Assembly: GCA_016870995.1 (NCBI GenBank)
Contig: VFZU01000016.1
Coordinates: forward strand, 1-64,000
DNA: 64,000 bases
Direction: 5' to 3'
Source: Acidobacteriota bacterium
GTDB taxonomy: Bacteria > Acidobacteriota > Terriglobia > Bryobacterales > Bryobacteraceae
Shown: in pieces, positions 46,312 to 56,672 of the stretch
How the letters are laid out: each line of letters opens with the position of its first letter
How positions within the stretch are numbered: the stretch's first letter is position 1
The notes under the pieces: model-generated
Told to the model about the DNA's origin: nothing
Seen by the model: the letters and a program-made list of their open reading frames with translations, nothing else
The model's database searches: none
Translations under genes and position numbers: made by a program

Positions 46312-47435
46312 CATTCGAAACCCTTCTGCCCTATCTGATGGCCGCCATCTTCGCCATGGCCTTCCCCCTCGTCACGGGCTATCTGGTGTTGGTCGAGCGC
46401 AAGATCCTGGCGGACTTCCAGGCCCGCCTCGGCCCCATGCGTGTCGGTCCCCACGGCCTCCTCCAACCCATTGCCGACGCCCTCAAGCTGATCCTCAAAG
46501 AAGACACCGTCCCCAAGGACGCCGACAAGTTCCTCTTCTACCTCGCCCCGCTCCTCAGCGTCGTCACGGCCTTCGGCTCTTTTGCGGTCATCCCGATCTC
46601 GGCCACTCTCCGCATCGCCGACCTAAACATCGGCCTGTTGCTAATCTCGGCCCTCGCCGCCGTCGGCGTCTTCGGAATCATCCTCGGCGGCTGGTCCTCG
46701 AACAGCAACTATTCCCTCCTCGGCGCACTCCGCGGCGCGGCCCAGTTGATCAGCTACGAAGTCGCCCTTGGCCTCTCCCTCGTCACGGTTGTAATGCTCT
46801 CCGGCACCCTCTCCATGCAAGGCATCGTGGAAGCTCAATTCAACCAGCGCATCTGGTTCTTATTCGGAAATTACGGCCTGATGCTTCTGAGCTTTTTCAT
46901 CTTCTTGATCGCGGCCGTCGCTGAAGTCAACCGTGCCCCCTTTGACTTGCCCGAAGCGGAAAGCGAAATCGTCGCCGGCTACCACACCGAGTACAGCGGC
47001 TTCCGCTGGGCGCTGTACATGCTCGCGGAGTACACGAACATCTTCATCATTTGCGCCGTGGCCGCAACGGTCTTCTTCGGCGGCTGGCTCCGCCCCTTCG
47101 CGAACATCGAATGGCTGGCCTACCCAATGGACGCCATCTTCCCCGCCGCCCTGCTCTTCCTGAGCGCCTGGGGCTGCGCCCGCATGAAGCTATTCCCCTT
47201 CACAGCATTGCTAGGCATCTCCGGCCTAGTCTTCCTAATCCCAGCAGTCGCCACGGCCCTGAGCGCCCCCTTCTGGTTCTTCCTAAAGGTGAGCGCAGTC
47301 TTCTACGTCTTGATCTGGTTCCGCGCCTCCTGGCCCCGCCTCCGCTACGACCAACTGATGGACCTAGGCTGGAAGCGCCTCATCCCCCTCGCCCTAGGCG
47401 CCCTCCTCGCCAACGCCATCATCGGCATGCTCTAA
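46308..47435 (+). CDS. nuoH: NADH-quinone oxidoreductase subunit H
   Basis: 375 residues, eight helices. ERKILADFQARLGPMRVGPHG and the quinone-site loop VNRAPFDLPEAESEIVAGY are definitive. It is usually found between nuoG and nuoI; here it is last, after nuoN. From about 47190 on, leucine is written CTA seven times, a codon that is rare in the rest of the cluster. The stop is TAA at 47433-47435 with no hairpin seen in the next 100 bases. Confidence 0.95.
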   Translation: MTFETLLPYLMAAIFAMAFPLVTGYLVLVERKILADFQARLGPMRVGPHGLLQPIADALKLILKEDTVPKDADKFLFYLAPLLSVVTAFGSFAVIPISATLRIADLNIGLLLISALAAVGVFGIILGGWSSNSNYSLLGALRGAAQLISYEVALGLSLVTVVMLSGTLSMQGIVEAQFNQRIWFLFGNYGLMLLSFFIFLIAAVAEVNRAPFDLPEAESEIVAGYHTEYSGFRWALYMLAEYTNIFIICAVAATVFFGGWLRPFANIEWLAYPMDAIFPAALLFLSAWGCARMKLFPFTALLGISGLVFLIPAVATALSAPFWFFLKVSAVFYVLIWFRASWPRLRYDQLMDLGWKRLIPLALGALLANAIIGML

Positions 47436-47555
47436 AGCTCCGAGCACCCTCACATCTCCAAGCCAGCGAAGCGAAGTCATCTGGTTGTGTGTGCGGTTGT
47501 GTCGCATGAGCCAACTGTGCGTAGTTGCTTTACAGAAACTGGTAGGCTCCTGCTG

Positions 47556-47963
47556 ATGACTATGGCGTCGGTCGTGGGAACATTTGTCTCCCGGCAACGG
47601 CAAGACCGCTACTTAGAACTCCTCAAGAGTGCACGAGGCCGAGCAAAGGTACGCAAAAAGCTTGCTCACTTCGACGATTTCGATCCACGGTTCGTAGTCG
47701 GCATTCCGATCAGTAAGCAAACGGCGGCATTGATCGAGCAACTGCTTGTCAGCCTCGGTGCACCGCGGCGTTGCTCTGTGTTCTCTGAACTGGAAGAACG
47801 AGATTCATCGGACATTACTTTGAGAGAGGCACTCGATGCCGTGGTCGGCGGAGGAGTCGGGGCTGTAATTCTCTGTGGCCCGGGCCTTGCATTCTACGAG
47901 AGCGAGGAACCAGGCAACCGCTTCCTATTGAGAAGTGTTGGCTACACTGACCTCCCACGTTGA
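47556..47963 (+). CDS. Hypothetical protein
   Basis: 135 residues from ATG 47556 (a longer reading to 47487 is possible). It contains TFVSRQRQDRYLELLKSARGRAKV and KKLAHFDDFDPRF near the N-terminus and REALDAVVGGGVGAVILCGPG, ending YESEEPGNRFLLR. I recall similar short proteins of unknown function in unrelated bacteria. It is less GC-rich in third positions than the nuo genes, hinting at separate origin. The 147 bases that follow hold nothing I can identify. Confidence 0.6.
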   Translation: MTMASVVGTFVSRQRQDRYLELLKSARGRAKVRKKLAHFDDFDPRFVVGIPISKQTAALIEQLLVSLGAPRRCSVFSELEERDSSDITLREALDAVVGGGVGAVILCGPGLAFYESEEPGNRFLLRSVGYTDLPR

Positions 47964-48110
47964 AACGTGCGATCGCGTGAAACAGTGCGGAGCAAGGCTG
48001 CTGATTTTTCAAAGACCTTTGCGACCAACTCCTCTTGCGGAACGTCAGGAATTCTTAGAGAGTCCCATTGAGGCCACATCTGAATCGCTAGAATCGCTCA
48101 TCACTGCTGA

Positions 48111-49463
48111 CTATAGCGGCGCATCATCCGCCCACCGCTTCGGCGCCTTCCACCCCTTCGGCGCACCCCCCTCTGAACGCATCCCATTCGCCGGCTCAAG
48201 CTTTTTCCATCGATCAATCCGCGCGGCAAGATCCTTCACAATTCCAGGGTTCGCCGCCGCCACATCGTTTTTCTCCGTCGGGTCGTCTTCGATGCGGAAC
48301 AGCATGTGTTCGCTCTCGCCCTGGCGAATCAACTTCCACTCCCGATGGATCACGCAATGCTGGATCAGCTTTTCATTCTCGATCGCAAAGAAAATGTCTT
48401 CGCGCGGCGTTCGGCTTCCGTCTGTAATCTGCTTCCAACAGTTCATGCCATCCAGCGGCAACTTGCCCGCTGGCCGAACCCCCGCAGCAGCCGCAATTGT
48501 CGGAAACAAATCCCAGGCCGCCATCACCTGAGTCGACTTCGTCCCCGCCTTCACCTTCCCGGGCCAACGCATCACCGCTGGCACCCGGATCCCACCTTCA
48601 TAAACCGTTGCCTTCGCCCCGCGCAGCGGAGTGTTCGTAGCACCCAGATTCACCGGGCCTCCATTGTCGGAGAAAAACATCACCAACGTGTCTTGCGCAA
48701 TCGCCTCGTCGTCGAGCGTCTTCAGCACCGCCCCCACCTGCTGATCCATTGATTCCACCATCGCCGAGAACACACGCCGCTTCTCATCCTTCACGCTCGC
48801 ATAGCCATCGAGGAGCGCCTGCGGTGCCTGCAGCGGCGCATGAGGAGCATTGAAAGGCACATACAAAAAGAACGGCCGCTTCTTGTCCCGGCTGCGAATC
48901 CGCCGCACGGCCTCCCCGCCAATCAGCTCCGTCGAGTAACCCTTCTCCTCAAGTGTCTTGCCATCCCGGTGCCAGTCCAGCCCGCCGTCGCGCTCATGGG
49001 TGTAATAGTCGATCGCGCCATTGAAGTGCCCATAAGAGGAATCGAAACCGCGCGCCCCAGGAAAGTACGACTTCCGCATGTGTCCCAGATGCCACTTTCC
49101 AGCCATCGCGGTCTGGTATCCAGCCGCCTGAAAACTTTGTGGCATCAGATGTTCTTCGAGCGGCAATCCATAATTCGCCCACGGCCGCACCACCGTGTAA
49201 CCCGTACCCAGCCGCATCGGCCAACGCCCCGTCATCAGAGCCGAACGCGTCGGCGAACACACCGGACACGAATAGAACCGGTCCAGTTACACACCCTCTT
49301 TCGCCAGCCGGTCCAGGTTCGGAGTGCGGATGTCGCCACCATGAAATCCAACGTCCGCCCAGCCAAGATCGTCGGCCAGCAGAACAATCACGTTGGGTCG
49401 GCGAACATTGGTTTGGGCAAAACCAGTTGCCAGCGGAAGAGACAAAAAATCGCGCCGTTTCAT
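48111..49463 (-). pseudogene. Sulfatase interrupted by in-frame TAA
   Basis: From ATG 49463 it reads [17 protein letters not shown] (Tat-like leader), then [19 protein letters not shown] with the metal-binding Asp pair, [15 protein letters not shown], then TAA (49287-49289), and continues in the same frame as LDRFYSCPVCSPTRSALMTGRW. The Cys in CSPTR would be oxidised to formylglycine. The rest is complete to the C-terminus: HLGHM, FFSDNGGP, GGIRVPAVMRWPGK. A start after the stop would lose the metal ligands, so the gene is presumably inactive unless read through. Only one codon differs from an intact sulfatase, so the loss is recent or a sequence error. It follows the aldolase gene by 38 bases. 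Confidence 0.88.
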
Positions 49464-49501
49464 TTGGTCCAGCTTACATGGTTTGCGACCCAGAATCTTG
49501 C

Positions 49502-50290
49502 TCAGGCCGGGCCAGGGGCGGCGGAGATGCCCTTGATAATCGCCGTGGCACGCTCAAAGAGCATCGCCGTTTCATTGCCGCAGCCAAGGAAAAGGAAGCC
49601 CTTTTCTTTCCACATCTGCATCAACTCAAGACTACGATTGTGGGTGCCCGGCACAATGCCGCGCTTGAGGCAGGCGTCGCGAATCTTCTCGTAAGCGGCG
49701 ACAAATTTCGGATGAGTGAATTCGCCGGGCACACCCAGGGAAACACTCAAGTCCGCGGGGCCGATCATGACAACATCCACTCCCGGCACATTGAGCAGTT
49801 CGTCGACCCGGTTCAGCGCAGTCTCGGTCTCAATCTGCAGCACAACCATCGTTTCTTCGTTGTAATGCTCAATCGCCTGCGGGATCGTGACGGCCGCGTA
49901 ATCGTAATTCACTGGAGTCAAGCCGTAGCCGCGGACGCCGACAGGAGGAAACTTGGTCCAGGAGATCGCCTCGGCCAACAACTCGGCAGACTCGACCCGC
50001 GGGAAGATCACGCCGGGCGCGGCAACATCCAGAGCTCGGGCGACCAGCGCATATTGCAAATCGGCGACCCGCACCAGCGGGGTGAAGTTGACGTAAGGAG
50101 CGATGCGGCAGAGGTCTTGAACGGTTTCGAGGTCGAACCCGCCATGCTCGCAATCGATGAAAGCCCAATGAAAGCCGGCGGCCGCGAGAAGCTTCAAGAC
50201 TTCTTGCGAACGGAGTTGGCCAAAGCCGCAGCCATATTGCGGTTGGCCCGCTTTAAGAGCCTGTTTGAGGAGGTTTTTGCGGAGTCCCAC
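49502..50290 (-). CDS. HpcH/HpaI aldolase family protein
   Basis: 262 residues. [23 protein letters not shown], then [19 protein letters not shown] and [18 protein letters not shown] (metal-binding Glu) and [14 protein letters not shown] are typical of the class II HpcH/HpaI aldolases that split 4-hydroxy-2-oxo acids. In vivo substrate cannot be read. Ten bases separate it from bshC upstream on the same strand. Confidence 0.9.
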   Translation of the reverse strand: MGLRKNLLKQALKAGQPQYGCGFGQLRSQEVLKLLAAAGFHWAFIDCEHGGFDLETVQDLCRIAPYVNFTPLVRVADLQYALVARALDVAAPGVIFPRVESAELLAEAISWTKFPPVGVRGYGLTPVNYDYAAVTIPQAIEHYNEETMVVLQIETETALNRVDELLNVPGVDVVMIGPADLSVSLGVPGEFTHPKFVAAYEKIRDACLKRGIVPGTHNRSLELMQMWKEKGFLFLGCGNETAMLFERATAIIKGISAAPGPA

Positions 50291-50300
50291 GGTTAGGCCT

Positions 50301-51821
50301 TTAGCCTAACAGAAGGATGTGGTGATCGTGGCAACCCGAGTGGATGTTGTCGAGGATCGTGGGAATGAAGTCCAGCCCGTAGTCAGAGAGCAGCGCAAGC
50401 AGAGAATAGTGCCGCTCCTGCAAATGGCCATGGGGTGCGAGGCGATGCGAAATATGCGCGGCCTGGCGTTGTGCCTGCTCATTCTTACGCAGCATCTCAA
50501 GAACGATCTTTGAGTGGTTCTTCGAGAACTGGTAGTGAATCTTCGCCCGGGAGTTTTCAAGAGCGTGGCCGAGCGTCGGGTCAAAATGTTCGAGCTTGGC
50601 GCCCAGTGCAGAAAGCGTCTGATTCACGGTGCGTTCGGCGTCGTTGAGAACCTCCTTCAGGTCAGGTGGAACAAGGCGTTTGGCCAAAGTCTGCTCGACG
50701 TGCTGTTCGTTGTGGAGCATGTCGGCGAACCGAACCCGGTATAGCTCGATCGTTTTGGCCGATTTGGGGTCGAGAATGGTGAAAAACGCCCGCGGCATCA
50801 CGAGCGGCATGCGGCCAAGCAGAAGCCTGTAGAGCACTTGAGATTGCGCGAAGTATGCAAGTTCACCCGGGCCACCAATCAGTGCGGCTGTCGGAAATAG
50901 CCAGTCCTGCCAAACCGGACGCAGCAGCGCGTTCGGCGAAAGATTCACGCCCTCTGCCGCCATTTGCTGAGCATTGTAGGTTTCTGCGTTAAATTTGAGC
51001 TGCTTGCGGTGGTCGTTTTCGAGCAGAAAGAACAATGAGGTTTCGTTTGCCTCAAAGTGAACTTGGGGGTTGTAGCCCGCTTCACGGAGCTCCTTATTGC
51101 GAGCAACCAGAGCCTGGCTGAGTTCTGGGGCCTTCAGGGCCGCCTCGCTTAGGAATTCAGCGCCGATCTTGCGAAGATTGGGTTCGAGCGGATCGGCGAA
51201 CAGAAGCCCTTCATTCGAAAGGAGTTCCTGAACGAGCCCGAGAAAGGACTGCCCAAAAGTCTTCCCATTTTGATAATGGCGCTCGGCGAGTTGCTTGATT
51301 TCATCGCTCAGCGGAAGATCTGCTGGCAGACCTGCGAGCTCGTGCAGCCCAGCGGGGCGACCGTCTGAGGCGGCATCGGCTGTGATCGTTTCGTCCCAAA
51401 AAGCGGAGGACCGAACCTCTTCTACGTCGTGATCTTCGGTGGCGAGCCAGAAAATGGGGACGGCAGGCTGGCCTTGCGCATTCAGCTGGCGGGCGAGCTT
51501 GATCGCGGTGAGAGCTTTGTACAGGGTATAGGCCGGTCCACCGTACAGACCCACTTGTTGCCCAGTGAGGATTGCGACGGCGTTCGGCTGAGCAAGCGTA
51601 GCTAAAGCGGGGTGGGCAGGGTTTGTGACAGCAAGGGCTTCGACGATGGCTGCTCGTCTCGAGGCCGGGTAGTCAATCTCAGAAATCGCGGTTTTGAGGG
51701 AGTCTGGGTTTGTCGGGTCGTGCCGGTAGAAGTTCTTTACGCGGTCAAAATCGTAGAGAAAGTCTACGAAGATTCGCGAAGACCCAGGGATCTCGGTATG
51801 TCGAATACAAACGCCGTTCAT
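50301..51821 (-). CDS. bshC: Bacillithiol biosynthesis cysteine-adding enzyme
   Basis: 506 residues. AVAILTGQQVGLYGGPAYTLYKAL and AVPIFWLATEDHDVEEV are unmistakable BshC motifs (nucleotide-binding core), followed by the long helical coiled coil (about 370-450). It attaches cysteine to glucosaminyl-malate to complete bacillithiol. BshA and BshB are not in the window. ATG 51821 lies 58 bases from the divergent cyaY gene. Confidence 0.95.
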   Translation of the reverse strand: MNGVCIRHTEIPGSSRIFVDFLYDFDRVKNFYRHDPTNPDSLKTAISEIDYPASRRAAIVEALAVTNPAHPALATLAQPNAVAILTGQQVGLYGGPAYTLYKALTAIKLARQLNAQGQPAVPIFWLATEDHDVEEVRSSAFWDETITADAASDGRPAGLHELAGLPADLPLSDEIKQLAERHYQNGKTFGQSFLGLVQELLSNEGLLFADPLEPNLRKIGAEFLSEAALKAPELSQALVARNKELREAGYNPQVHFEANETSLFFLLENDHRKQLKFNAETYNAQQMAAEGVNLSPNALLRPVWQDWLFPTAALIGGPGELAYFAQSQVLYRLLLGRMPLVMPRAFFTILDPKSAKTIELYRVRFADMLHNEQHVEQTLAKRLVPPDLKEVLNDAERTVNQTLSALGAKLEHFDPTLGHALENSRAKIHYQFSKNHSKIVLEMLRKNEQAQRQAAHISHRLAPHGHLQERHYSLLALLSDYGLDFIPTILDNIHSGCHDHHILLLG

Positions 51822-51879
51822 TCACACGTATCCTGCAGGACACAAAAGTACCTTAGCAGATTCACACAGGGGAGCGAAA

Positions 51880-52245
51880 GTGACGGAAAGTTTGTTACGG
51901 TACGAGCAGGGGTGTTACTTGACTGATTCTGAATTTCAATTGCGTTGCGACGCAGCATTGGCTGATTTGAACCGGGCGTTGCTGAAAGCAGCCGACGAAT
52001 TCGAGTTTGATCCGGATTTTCAGGCCGGCGCGCTCACCATTGAGTTTGACGAGCCGCGCGAAAAATACGTAGTGAGCCCAAATGCTCCCGTGCATCAGGT
52101 CTGGGTGAGCGCACGGGTAAAGAGCTACAAGCTGGATTGGGAGCAGGAGCGTGCTGCGTTTGTACTGCCGGCAACCGGCCAAAGCTTGAAGGAACTCATG
52201 TCCGATCTGCTGGAGCAGCGGATTGGGGAATCCTTCGAACTCTAA
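51880..52245 (+). CDS. cyaY: CyaY/frataxin-like iron donor
   Basis: 121 residues. GTG 51880 is chosen since GGGGAG precedes it by about six bases. The fold is readable: a first helix with acidic patch (DAALADLNRALLKAADEFEFD), then strands GALTIEFDEPREKYVVSPNAPVHQVWV, where the Q-x-W block is typical of frataxins, and LKELMSDLLEQRIG as the last helix. Thought to modulate Fe-S cluster assembly. The stop overlaps hemW as TAATG. Confidence 0.82.
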   Translation: MTESLLRYEQGCYLTDSEFQLRCDAALADLNRALLKAADEFEFDPDFQAGALTIEFDEPREKYVVSPNAPVHQVWVSARVKSYKLDWEQERAAFVLPATGQSLKELMSDLLEQRIGESFEL

Positions 52246-53300
52246 TGGCAGGGATTTACATTTCGTACCCCTTTTGCGCGCAGAAGTGTAGCTACTGCAA
52301 TTTTGCTTCGGGAGTATTTCCGAAGAGCATGGAACCGGTATACCAGGAGCGACTCCTCAATGAGATCCGGGCCGTGAGATGGATGTTTACGCCGGAAACA
52401 TTGTATTTCGGCGGTGGAACGCCGAGTTTCTGGGATCTCGATGCGTTGCGGGAAGTGATGGCGGCAGTGCCAGGCCGGCCGTGGATCGAAGCGACGATGG
52501 AAGCGGCGCCGGGAAGTTTGACCGAAGAACGAGTCGCCGCATGGAAGTCTTTTGGCATCAACCGGGTGAGCTTGGGGGTGCAAAGCTTTGTGGAGCGGGA
52601 GATCCGCCGGACCGGCCGCAAGCATACGGCGGAAATCGTGGCTCAAGATGTGGAGCTGCTGCGACGGCATGGGATCGAGTCGATCAATCTCGACTTGATT
52701 GCGGGGCTGGCGGAGCAGACTCGAGACTCCTGGGAAGTGAGCCTCGATGGGGTTTTGCAGCTCGGAGTGCCGCATGTAAGTGTCTATATCCTTGAGGTGG
52801 ATGAGGATAGCCGTCTTGGCCAGGAAGTTTTGTTGAACGGCAAGCGGTATGGCGCGCCGGATGTGCCGAGCGAAGAGTCGCAAGTCTGGATGTACGAGCG
52901 GGCTGTCGAGCGGCTGGCAGAGTCAGGGATTCAGCGCTATGAGATTTCAAACTTTGCCCGGCCGGGATGGGAGAGTCGTCATAATCTGAAGTATTGGAAG
53001 CTCGAACCCTATTTGGGATTTGGCGCAGATGCGCATTCGTTTGACGGATCCTGGCGGTGGCAGAATTCCGATGCTGTAGCGGACTACGCCCAGGAGGCTC
53101 GCGAGTTGGCCGACGTGGCCAACGAACGCCATTGGGTTGGGCTCCGGTTGAGCGAAGGCGTAGAGTTGGAAGAGCGTTTTGCGCCTGAAGTAAAGCAGTT
53201 CATCTCCGATGGATTGCTTGAGAATTTTGGTGAGCGAGTTCGACTGACACCAAAAGGAGTATTGCTATCAAATGAAGTATTTGAGGCATTTCTAAAATGA
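52245..53300 (+). CDS. hemW: Radical-SAM haem chaperone HemW-like
   Basis: 351 residues from ATG 52245, coupled to cyaY. The radical-SAM motif CAQKCSYC (CxxxCxxC) opens the protein; then [36 protein letters not shown], and [17 protein letters not shown] are HemN/HemW blocks. HemW-type proteins bind haem and lack coproporphyrinogen oxidation; the short N-terminus before the Cys motif favours HemW over HemN. Overlaps the aldolase gene (ATGA). Confidence 0.92.
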   Translation: MAGIYISYPFCAQKCSYCNFASGVFPKSMEPVYQERLLNEIRAVRWMFTPETLYFGGGTPSFWDLDALREVMAAVPGRPWIEATMEAAPGSLTEERVAAWKSFGINRVSLGVQSFVEREIRRTGRKHTAEIVAQDVELLRRHGIESINLDLIAGLAEQTRDSWEVSLDGVLQLGVPHVSVYILEVDEDSRLGQEVLLNGKRYGAPDVPSEESQVWMYERAVERLAESGIQRYEISNFARPGWESRHNLKYWKLEPYLGFGADAHSFDGSWRWQNSDAVADYAQEARELADVANERHWVGLRLSEGVELEERFAPEVKQFISDGLLENFGERVRLTPKGVLLSNEVFEAFLK

Positions 53301-54328
53301 TCGATCTGCGTAGCGACACAGTAACGAGGCCAACCGCTGAGATGCGGGCGGCGATGGCAGCGGCCGAAGTGGGCGATGACGTTTATCGCGAAGATCCAAC
53401 AGTCAATCGGCTAGAGGAACGGGCTGCAGAGATTGCCGGCAAAGAAGCAGGCTTGTTTGTGCCGACTGGAGTGATGGGTAACACCATCGCACTGAAGCTT
53501 CATACAGAGCACGGCCACGAGATTATCTGCGACGCTCGCAGCCATATCTTGAATTATGAGCTTTCGATGATGGCTTGGTTTGCCGGCTGTGTCGCAAGGG
53601 CGATCCCCACCTCAGATGGCTTGCTCGATTGGGCTGCGGTGAAGGCTGAAGTGAGACCATTGGGTCCTCATGCGGCGCCGACGGGGCTGGTGGAGGTCGA
53701 AAACACGCATAACTTCGGCGGCGGAACCATCTATCCGCAGGCGCAACTCGATGAGATCTGTTCCGGAGCGCATGGGATGGGGCTGCCGGTCCACATGGAT
53801 GGAGCCCGCGTATTTCATGCGGTTGCGGCGACCGGGATGCCACTCAAGCAAATTGTGACCAACGTCGACACGGTGATGTTCTGCCTGTCGAAAGGACTTG
53901 GGGCGCCGGTTGGGAGCATGCTGGTGGGGCCGCAAAAGTTGATCGACAAGGGTCGGCTATATCGCAAACGGCTGGGTGGCGGAATGCGCCAGGCAGGCAT
54001 TCTCGCCGCAGCCGGGTTGATTGCTTTGGAGAAGATGCCAGCCCGGTTGAGTGAGGATCATGCCAACGCCCGCTGGATGGCCGAAACGCTCGCAGCAATG
54101 CCCGGAATTGTCGTCGACCCCGCAAAGATCGCCACGAACATTCTGATCTTCGATGTGGCTGGTACGGGCTTGGACGCGGGCGAGTTTGCCAAAAGGATGG
54201 AGGCGATGGAAGTCAGGATGATTGCTTTCGGGCCTCGTTTCATCCGCATCGTGACGCATTACGATGCCCCGAAAAATTCTTGCGAAATTGCCGTAGAGAA
54301 AATTCAGGAGATGTTGAAGCGCGCATGA
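53297..54328 (+). CDS. ltaE: Low-specificity L-threonine aldolase
   Basis: 343-residue PLP enzyme that cleaves threonine or allo-threonine to glycine and acetaldehyde. [20 protein letters not shown] is the signature start, [15 protein letters not shown] and [10 protein letters not shown] bind the cofactor, and [15 protein letters not shown] contains the Schiff-base Lys. Overlaps hemW before and the M3 peptidase after by four bases each, all one transcript. Confidence 0.94.
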   Translation: MIDLRSDTVTRPTAEMRAAMAAAEVGDDVYREDPTVNRLEERAAEIAGKEAGLFVPTGVMGNTIALKLHTEHGHEIICDARSHILNYELSMMAWFAGCVARAIPTSDGLLDWAAVKAEVRPLGPHAAPTGLVEVENTHNFGGGTIYPQAQLDEICSGAHGMGLPVHMDGARVFHAVAATGMPLKQIVTNVDTVMFCLSKGLGAPVGSMLVGPQKLIDKGRLYRKRLGGGMRQAGILAAAGLIALEKMPARLSEDHANARWMAETLAAMPGIVVDPAKIATNILIFDVAGTGLDAGEFAKRMEAMEVRMIAFGPRFIRIVTHYDAPKNSCEIAVEKIQEMLKRA

Positions 54329-56322
54329 ACCCCTTGCTACGAGTTCCTTTCGAGATTCCGTTTACTCAGATTCAGGTCGAGCACATTGTGCCCGCAATTC
54401 GTGAACTGATTGCCGAAGGCCAAAGGAATATCGACGACCTGGCCGAGCAGTCCGGCGGCGAACGCAATTTTGCAAACACAATCCTGCCGCTCGAGGAATC
54501 GACAGTTCATCTCGAAAATGCGATGGGGGCGGTTCGGCACCTTGAAGCTGTCTCCAACTCACCCGAGCTGCGGGAAGCGATCCAAACCATTGAAGGTGAA
54601 GTAAGCGCGTTTTATTCATCGATCCCCTTGAATGAAAAACTCTGGATTGCGCTACAAGCTGTTTCTCCAGAAGGCCTGACGTCCATTCAGCGACGTTGCC
54701 TTGAATTGCAGATCGATGGATTCCGACGGCTTGGTGCTCAGCTGGAACCCGAGCTGAAAAAGCGTGCTCTTGAAATCAATGTCGAATTGCAAGGACTCTG
54801 CACGAAGTACTCACAGAATGTTTTGGATGCGACGAATGCTTATGAGCTGATCGTAGAAGAAGAATCACGTTTGGCAGGCTTACCCGAGCATGCCAAGGCG
54901 GCGACAAAAGCCAGTGCGGAAGCAAAGGGTAAAGCCGGATACAGGTTTACGCTGCAGGCCCCAAGCCTCTCCCCTGCGCTGACCTACCTTGAGGATGCCT
55001 CCATTCGCAAAGAACTTTGGCAGGCTTACAATGCGCGCGCCACCGATGGCCAATATGACAACCGCCAATTAATGCGACAGATCTTGACCCTACGCCGCGA
55101 GAAGGCCCATCTGCTGGGCTATTTCACCTTCGCCGATTTCGTTCTGGCAGACCGGATGGCTGAACGCGGCGTGATCGCTTGTGAGTTCGTGTCGGAACTG
55201 GAAAAGGCGACCCGCGAGAAGTTCCTGGCCGAACATGAAGAACTGGAGAAGTATGCCGGCAGAAAGCTGGATCCCTGGGATGTTGGCTTCTACGCAGAGA
55301 AAATGCGCGTCGCCCTTTACGACATTGACGAAGAGGCGCTGCGGCCCTACTTCCCGGCCGACCAGGTCATGAACGGGATGTTGCGCCTGTTTGAGAAGAT
55401 TCTCGGGATCGAAGTCCGCGAGATCGCCGAGGCAAAAGTGTACGAACCCTCGGTGAAGTATTACGAAATCCATTCGGATGGGCGGATGGTGGGGGCGTTC
55501 TTCGCCGACTGGTATCCGAGAGAATCGAAGCGCGGCGGAGCCTGGATGCAGAATCTGATCACAGGCGGGCCGCAGACCGATCAGAGCTTTGCGCCTCATT
55601 TGGGAGTGATTTGCGGCAATATGACACCCCCAATACCGGGTAAGCCTGCACTGCTGACTCACCGGGAAGTGGAGACGATCTTCCACGAGTTTGGCCATTT
55701 GCTCCACCATTGCCTCAGCGAAGTGCCATTGCGGAGCTTGAGCGGAACCAGCGTCCCGTGGGACTTTGTCGAGTTGCCGAGCCAGATTATGGAGAACTGG
55801 TGTTGGGAACGGACAGCGCTCGACTTCTTTGCCGCACACTATGAGACCGGGGAGAAGATCCCTGAGGATTTGCTCGCCCGTTTGCGCCGGGCACGAACCT
55901 ATCGGGGTGCCTCGATACAGATGCGACAGTTGGGCTTCGCCATGGTCGATCTGGTGTTGCACACCGAGTTTGATCCGAACATCGAAATGGACCTGCTCGC
56001 CAGGGCAAACGAGGTTCTCCAGCGCTATTCGCCGATTCAGCTCCCTGAGAACTACGGCATGATATTAAGCTTTACGCATCTATTCGCTGGCCCGGTCGGC
56101 TATGCCGCCGGCTATTACAGCTACAAATGGGCAGAAGTGCTGGATGCTGATGCCTTCTCAAGGTTCAAGGAAGAAGGCGTTCTAAACGAAGCGACCGGTC
56201 GGGATTACCGCCTCAAGATCCTCTCGCGTGGAAACAGTGAGCCTCCAAGGGACCTCTTCCGGGCTTTTATGGGCAGAGATCCCAACCAAGATGCACTTTT
56301 GGAGCGCATTGGGCTGACCTAA
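54325..56322 (+). CDS. M3 family oligopeptidase
   Basis: 665 residues. ATG 54325 overlaps the aldolase stop. The zinc motif HEFGH sits in [17 protein letters not shown], with ENWCWE as the downstream Glu ligand. A single-protein cytoplasmic metallopeptidase (oligopeptidase A / dipeptidyl carboxypeptidase group) that degrades short peptides; no signal peptide. The next gene starts 39 bases later behind an operator. Confidence 0.92.
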   Translation: MNPLLRVPFEIPFTQIQVEHIVPAIRELIAEGQRNIDDLAEQSGGERNFANTILPLEESTVHLENAMGAVRHLEAVSNSPELREAIQTIEGEVSAFYSSIPLNEKLWIALQAVSPEGLTSIQRRCLELQIDGFRRLGAQLEPELKKRALEINVELQGLCTKYSQNVLDATNAYELIVEEESRLAGLPEHAKAATKASAEAKGKAGYRFTLQAPSLSPALTYLEDASIRKELWQAYNARATDGQYDNRQLMRQILTLRREKAHLLGYFTFADFVLADRMAERGVIACEFVSELEKATREKFLAEHEELEKYAGRKLDPWDVGFYAEKMRVALYDIDEEALRPYFPADQVMNGMLRLFEKILGIEVREIAEAKVYEPSVKYYEIHSDGRMVGAFFADWYPRESKRGGAWMQNLITGGPQTDQSFAPHLGVICGNMTPPIPGKPALLTHREVETIFHEFGHLLHHCLSEVPLRSLSGTSVPWDFVELPSQIMENWCWERTALDFFAAHYETGEKIPEDLLARLRRARTYRGASIQMRQLGFAMVDLVLHTEFDPNIEMDLLARANEVLQRYSPIQLPENYGMILSFTHLFAGPVGYAAGYYSYKWAEVLDADAFSRFKEEGVLNEATGRDYRLKILSRGNSEPPRDLFRAFMGRDPNQDALLERIGLT

Positions 56323-56328
56323 ATTTAT

Positions 56329-56355
56329 CAGAAGTTCTGAAATTCAGATATTCTG
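56329..56355. promoter_or_regulatory. Palindromic operator pair before the AbrB-type gene
   Basis: Two related 11-base palindromes, CAGAAGTTCTG (56329-56339, perfect) and CAGATATTCTG (56345-56355, one mismatch), start 16 bases apart, overlapped by a 13-base palindrome TCTGAAATTCAGA. They end five bases before the ATG of the AbrB-type regulator, a layout expected for autorepression; the promoter itself is not clear. Confidence 0.55.
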
Positions 56356-56360
56356 ACATT

Positions 56361-56672
56361 ATGGCGGACGAATTCCTTCAGATGGGCAAGCGGGGAACGG
56401 TTGTCGTCCCCGCGAAGCTGCGCAAAAAACTTGGTATGGCTGATGGTTGCCTGCTCTGGGTGAGTGAAGTGGACGGAGCGGTCCAGCTGCGTCTTGCGCA
56501 GGTGGTTCCCCCCGAAAATGATACTCGGCTGAAGATGGCGCAGCGGCTTCTCAGTGGGGCAGAGGACCTGGCCGAGTATTTCGCGGCAATGGAAGAAGTG
56601 CGGCGGATGGGATTTGATCCTGACGAAGTGCCTCATGAGAGGTACTCTGGAGGAAAGAGTACAAAACAGTGA
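56361..56672 (+). CDS. AbrB/MazE-type swapped-hairpin regulator
   Basis: 103 residues. The N-terminal FLQMGKRGTVVVPAKLRKKLGM is the AbrB/SpoVT DNA-binding fold found in antitoxins and transition regulators. The C-terminal part (about 50-103) is helical with EYFAAMEEVRRMGFDPDEVPHERYSGG, which could bind a partner. It overlaps the ATPase gene by four bases (GTGA) and sits behind a palindromic operator, the plan of a regulator-plus-effector unit. Confidence 0.85.
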   Translation: MADEFLQMGKRGTVVVPAKLRKKLGMADGCLLWVSEVDGAVQLRLAQVVPPENDTRLKMAQRLLSGAEDLAEYFAAMEEVRRMGFDPDEVPHERYSGGKSTKQ

